Assembly: GCF_025643595.1 (NCBI RefSeq)
Contig: NZ_CP102826.1
Location: forward strand, 620,001-684,000
Reading direction: 5' to 3'
Source of the DNA: Saccharopolyspora rosea
GTDB taxonomy: Bacteria; Actinomycetota; Actinomycetes; Mycobacteriales; Pseudonocardiaceae
Length of the DNA stretch: 64,000 nt
Below are positions 63,636 to 64,000 of the stretch, one piece after another. A program made the position numbers and the translations under genes. The number at the start of each line of letters is the position of its first letter. Position 1 is the stretch's first letter. The notes beneath the pieces were generated by a model. It was not told the origin of the DNA. It saw only the letters and a list, made by a program, of their open reading frames with translations, and ran no database searches.

Positions 63636-64000
63636 GTGCGCGTCTGGGGGCGCAGAGGGAGGAAGGTCTTGCCGAGTCGGTCCTGGCTGCTGTTGGCCCC
63701 GGCGCTCGCGGTCCTGACGTCGTGCACCGCCGTGACACCGGAGTCGCGTACCCCGGTGCACTTCCAACCGCCCCCGGCCATCGCCCCGCCCGATCCGGGT
63801 GTCCTGCCGCCCGAGGTGGCGCTGCTGGCCCCGGGCGGTCCTCCGGTCCCGCCGGAGAACCGGCCGCAGGCCCAGCTCGGCGACTGGTCCGAGTCGATGG
63901 CCGATCCGCTCAACATCCCCCGCGCGGCGCTCCAGGCGTACGGCTACGCGCAGCGTTCCCTGGAGCGCAGCGACCCGGGCTGCGGGCTGAGCTGGACGCT
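63636..64000 (+). CDS. N-terminal part of a lytic transglycosylase lipoprotein (LpqU-like; truncated by window edge)
   Basis: The open frame from GTG 63636 (GGAGG five bases upstream; TTG 63669 with GGGAGGAAGG also possible) runs past the window end. A signal peptide with lipobox-like LTSC is followed by a Pro-rich linker and the start of a transglycosylase domain (WSESMADPLNIPRAALQAYGYAQRSLERSDPGCGLSWT). This pattern and the place after mazG match LpqU (Rv1022), a membrane-bound murein hydrolase. The catalytic Glu is beyond the window. Confidence 0.8.
   Translation, partial: MRVWGRRGRKVLPSRSWLLLAPALAVLTSCTAVTPESRTPVHFQPPPAIAPPDPGVLPPEVALLAPGGPPVPPENRPQAQLGDWSESMADPLNIPRAALQAYGYAQRSLERSDPGCGLSWT

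Overview
This is a high-GC actinobacterial chromosome segment, most likely from the Pseudonocardiales (Saccharopolyspora-like). The signs are strong G/C third-position bias, many GTG starts, frequent leaderless start codons directly behind a TANNNT -10 element, actinobacterial regulatory RNAs, and gene order that follows the Mycobacterium tuberculosis Rv0981-Rv1022 stretch closely: mprA-mprB-pepD-moaB2-mscL-fmdB-fthC-galU-moeA/glp-rimJ-glpR ... pmt-rsmI-pabB-metG-tatD-rpfB-ksgA-ispE-FAAL-pth-rplY-prsA-glmU-tRNA-Gln-tetR-mfd-mazG-lpqU. Most of the window is conserved core genome. The lineage-specific interest lies in what has been inserted into or lost from that backbone.

Region by region: (1) 1-4100: a truncated TPR/GGDEF-type gene, bluB, then a zinc-starvation cluster of six cysteine-poor ribosomal proteins (S18, S14, L33, L28 leftward; L31, L32 rightward) with a COG0523 protein whose P-loop is degenerate; Zur-like boxes lie in the divergent spacer. 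(2) 4160-11730: the MprAB envelope-stress module with PepD, MoaB2 and MscL, interrupted by deoR-galT; near-identical direct-repeat boxes sit before mprA and before pepD. (3) 12000-17362: a truncated SAF-type gene, an FmdB/Ruc zinc-ribbon protein, folate salvage, galU, and the glp-rimJ-glpR cell-division neighbourhood. (4) 17439-19152: tRNA-Ala(CGC), a three-frame relic of a serine recombinase, and an SDR gene. (5) 19300-23690: an NrdR box and a cobalamin riboswitch ahead of nrdAB; the NrdB protein has Phe in place of the radical Tyr and Glu in place of the first Asp ligand (Mn/Fe, class Ic type). (6) 23700-32271: AraC-MFS pair, inverted-repeat-bounded dispersed elements, a secreted DUF4232 protein, lysine 6-aminotransferase, protein O-mannosyltransferase, rsmI and pabB. 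(7) 32366-44900: a DUF4185 protein, secreted lipase, metG, tatD, two Rpf genes, ksgA, an inserted metNIQ operon behind a SAM riboswitch plus a cysteine-type leader peptide, and ispE. (8) 44974-64000: ABC-F ATPase, FAAL, pth-rplY, RutE-like reductase, glmU-prsA, a GGDEF protein, tRNA-Gln, a delta-9 desaturase behind tandem palindromes, TetR, mfd, a SurA-like lipoprotein, mazG and a truncated lytic transglycosylase.

The genes connect through envelope stress and cell-wall growth (MprAB-PepD, RpfB, GlmU, GalU, GlpR, PMT, MscL), metal and cofactor economy (Zur-type cluster, B12-controlled reductase, BluB) and sulfur metabolism (SAM riboswitch, Cys leader, metNIQ, metG). I found no CRISPR array, no intact mobile element with a transposase, and no biosynthetic cluster. 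I did not find a convincing wholly new system. The most unusual signals are the dispersed palindromic repeat family, the class Ic NrdB under B12 control, the double sulfur control of metNIQ, the split MprA regulon, and the recombinase relic next to tRNA-Ala.
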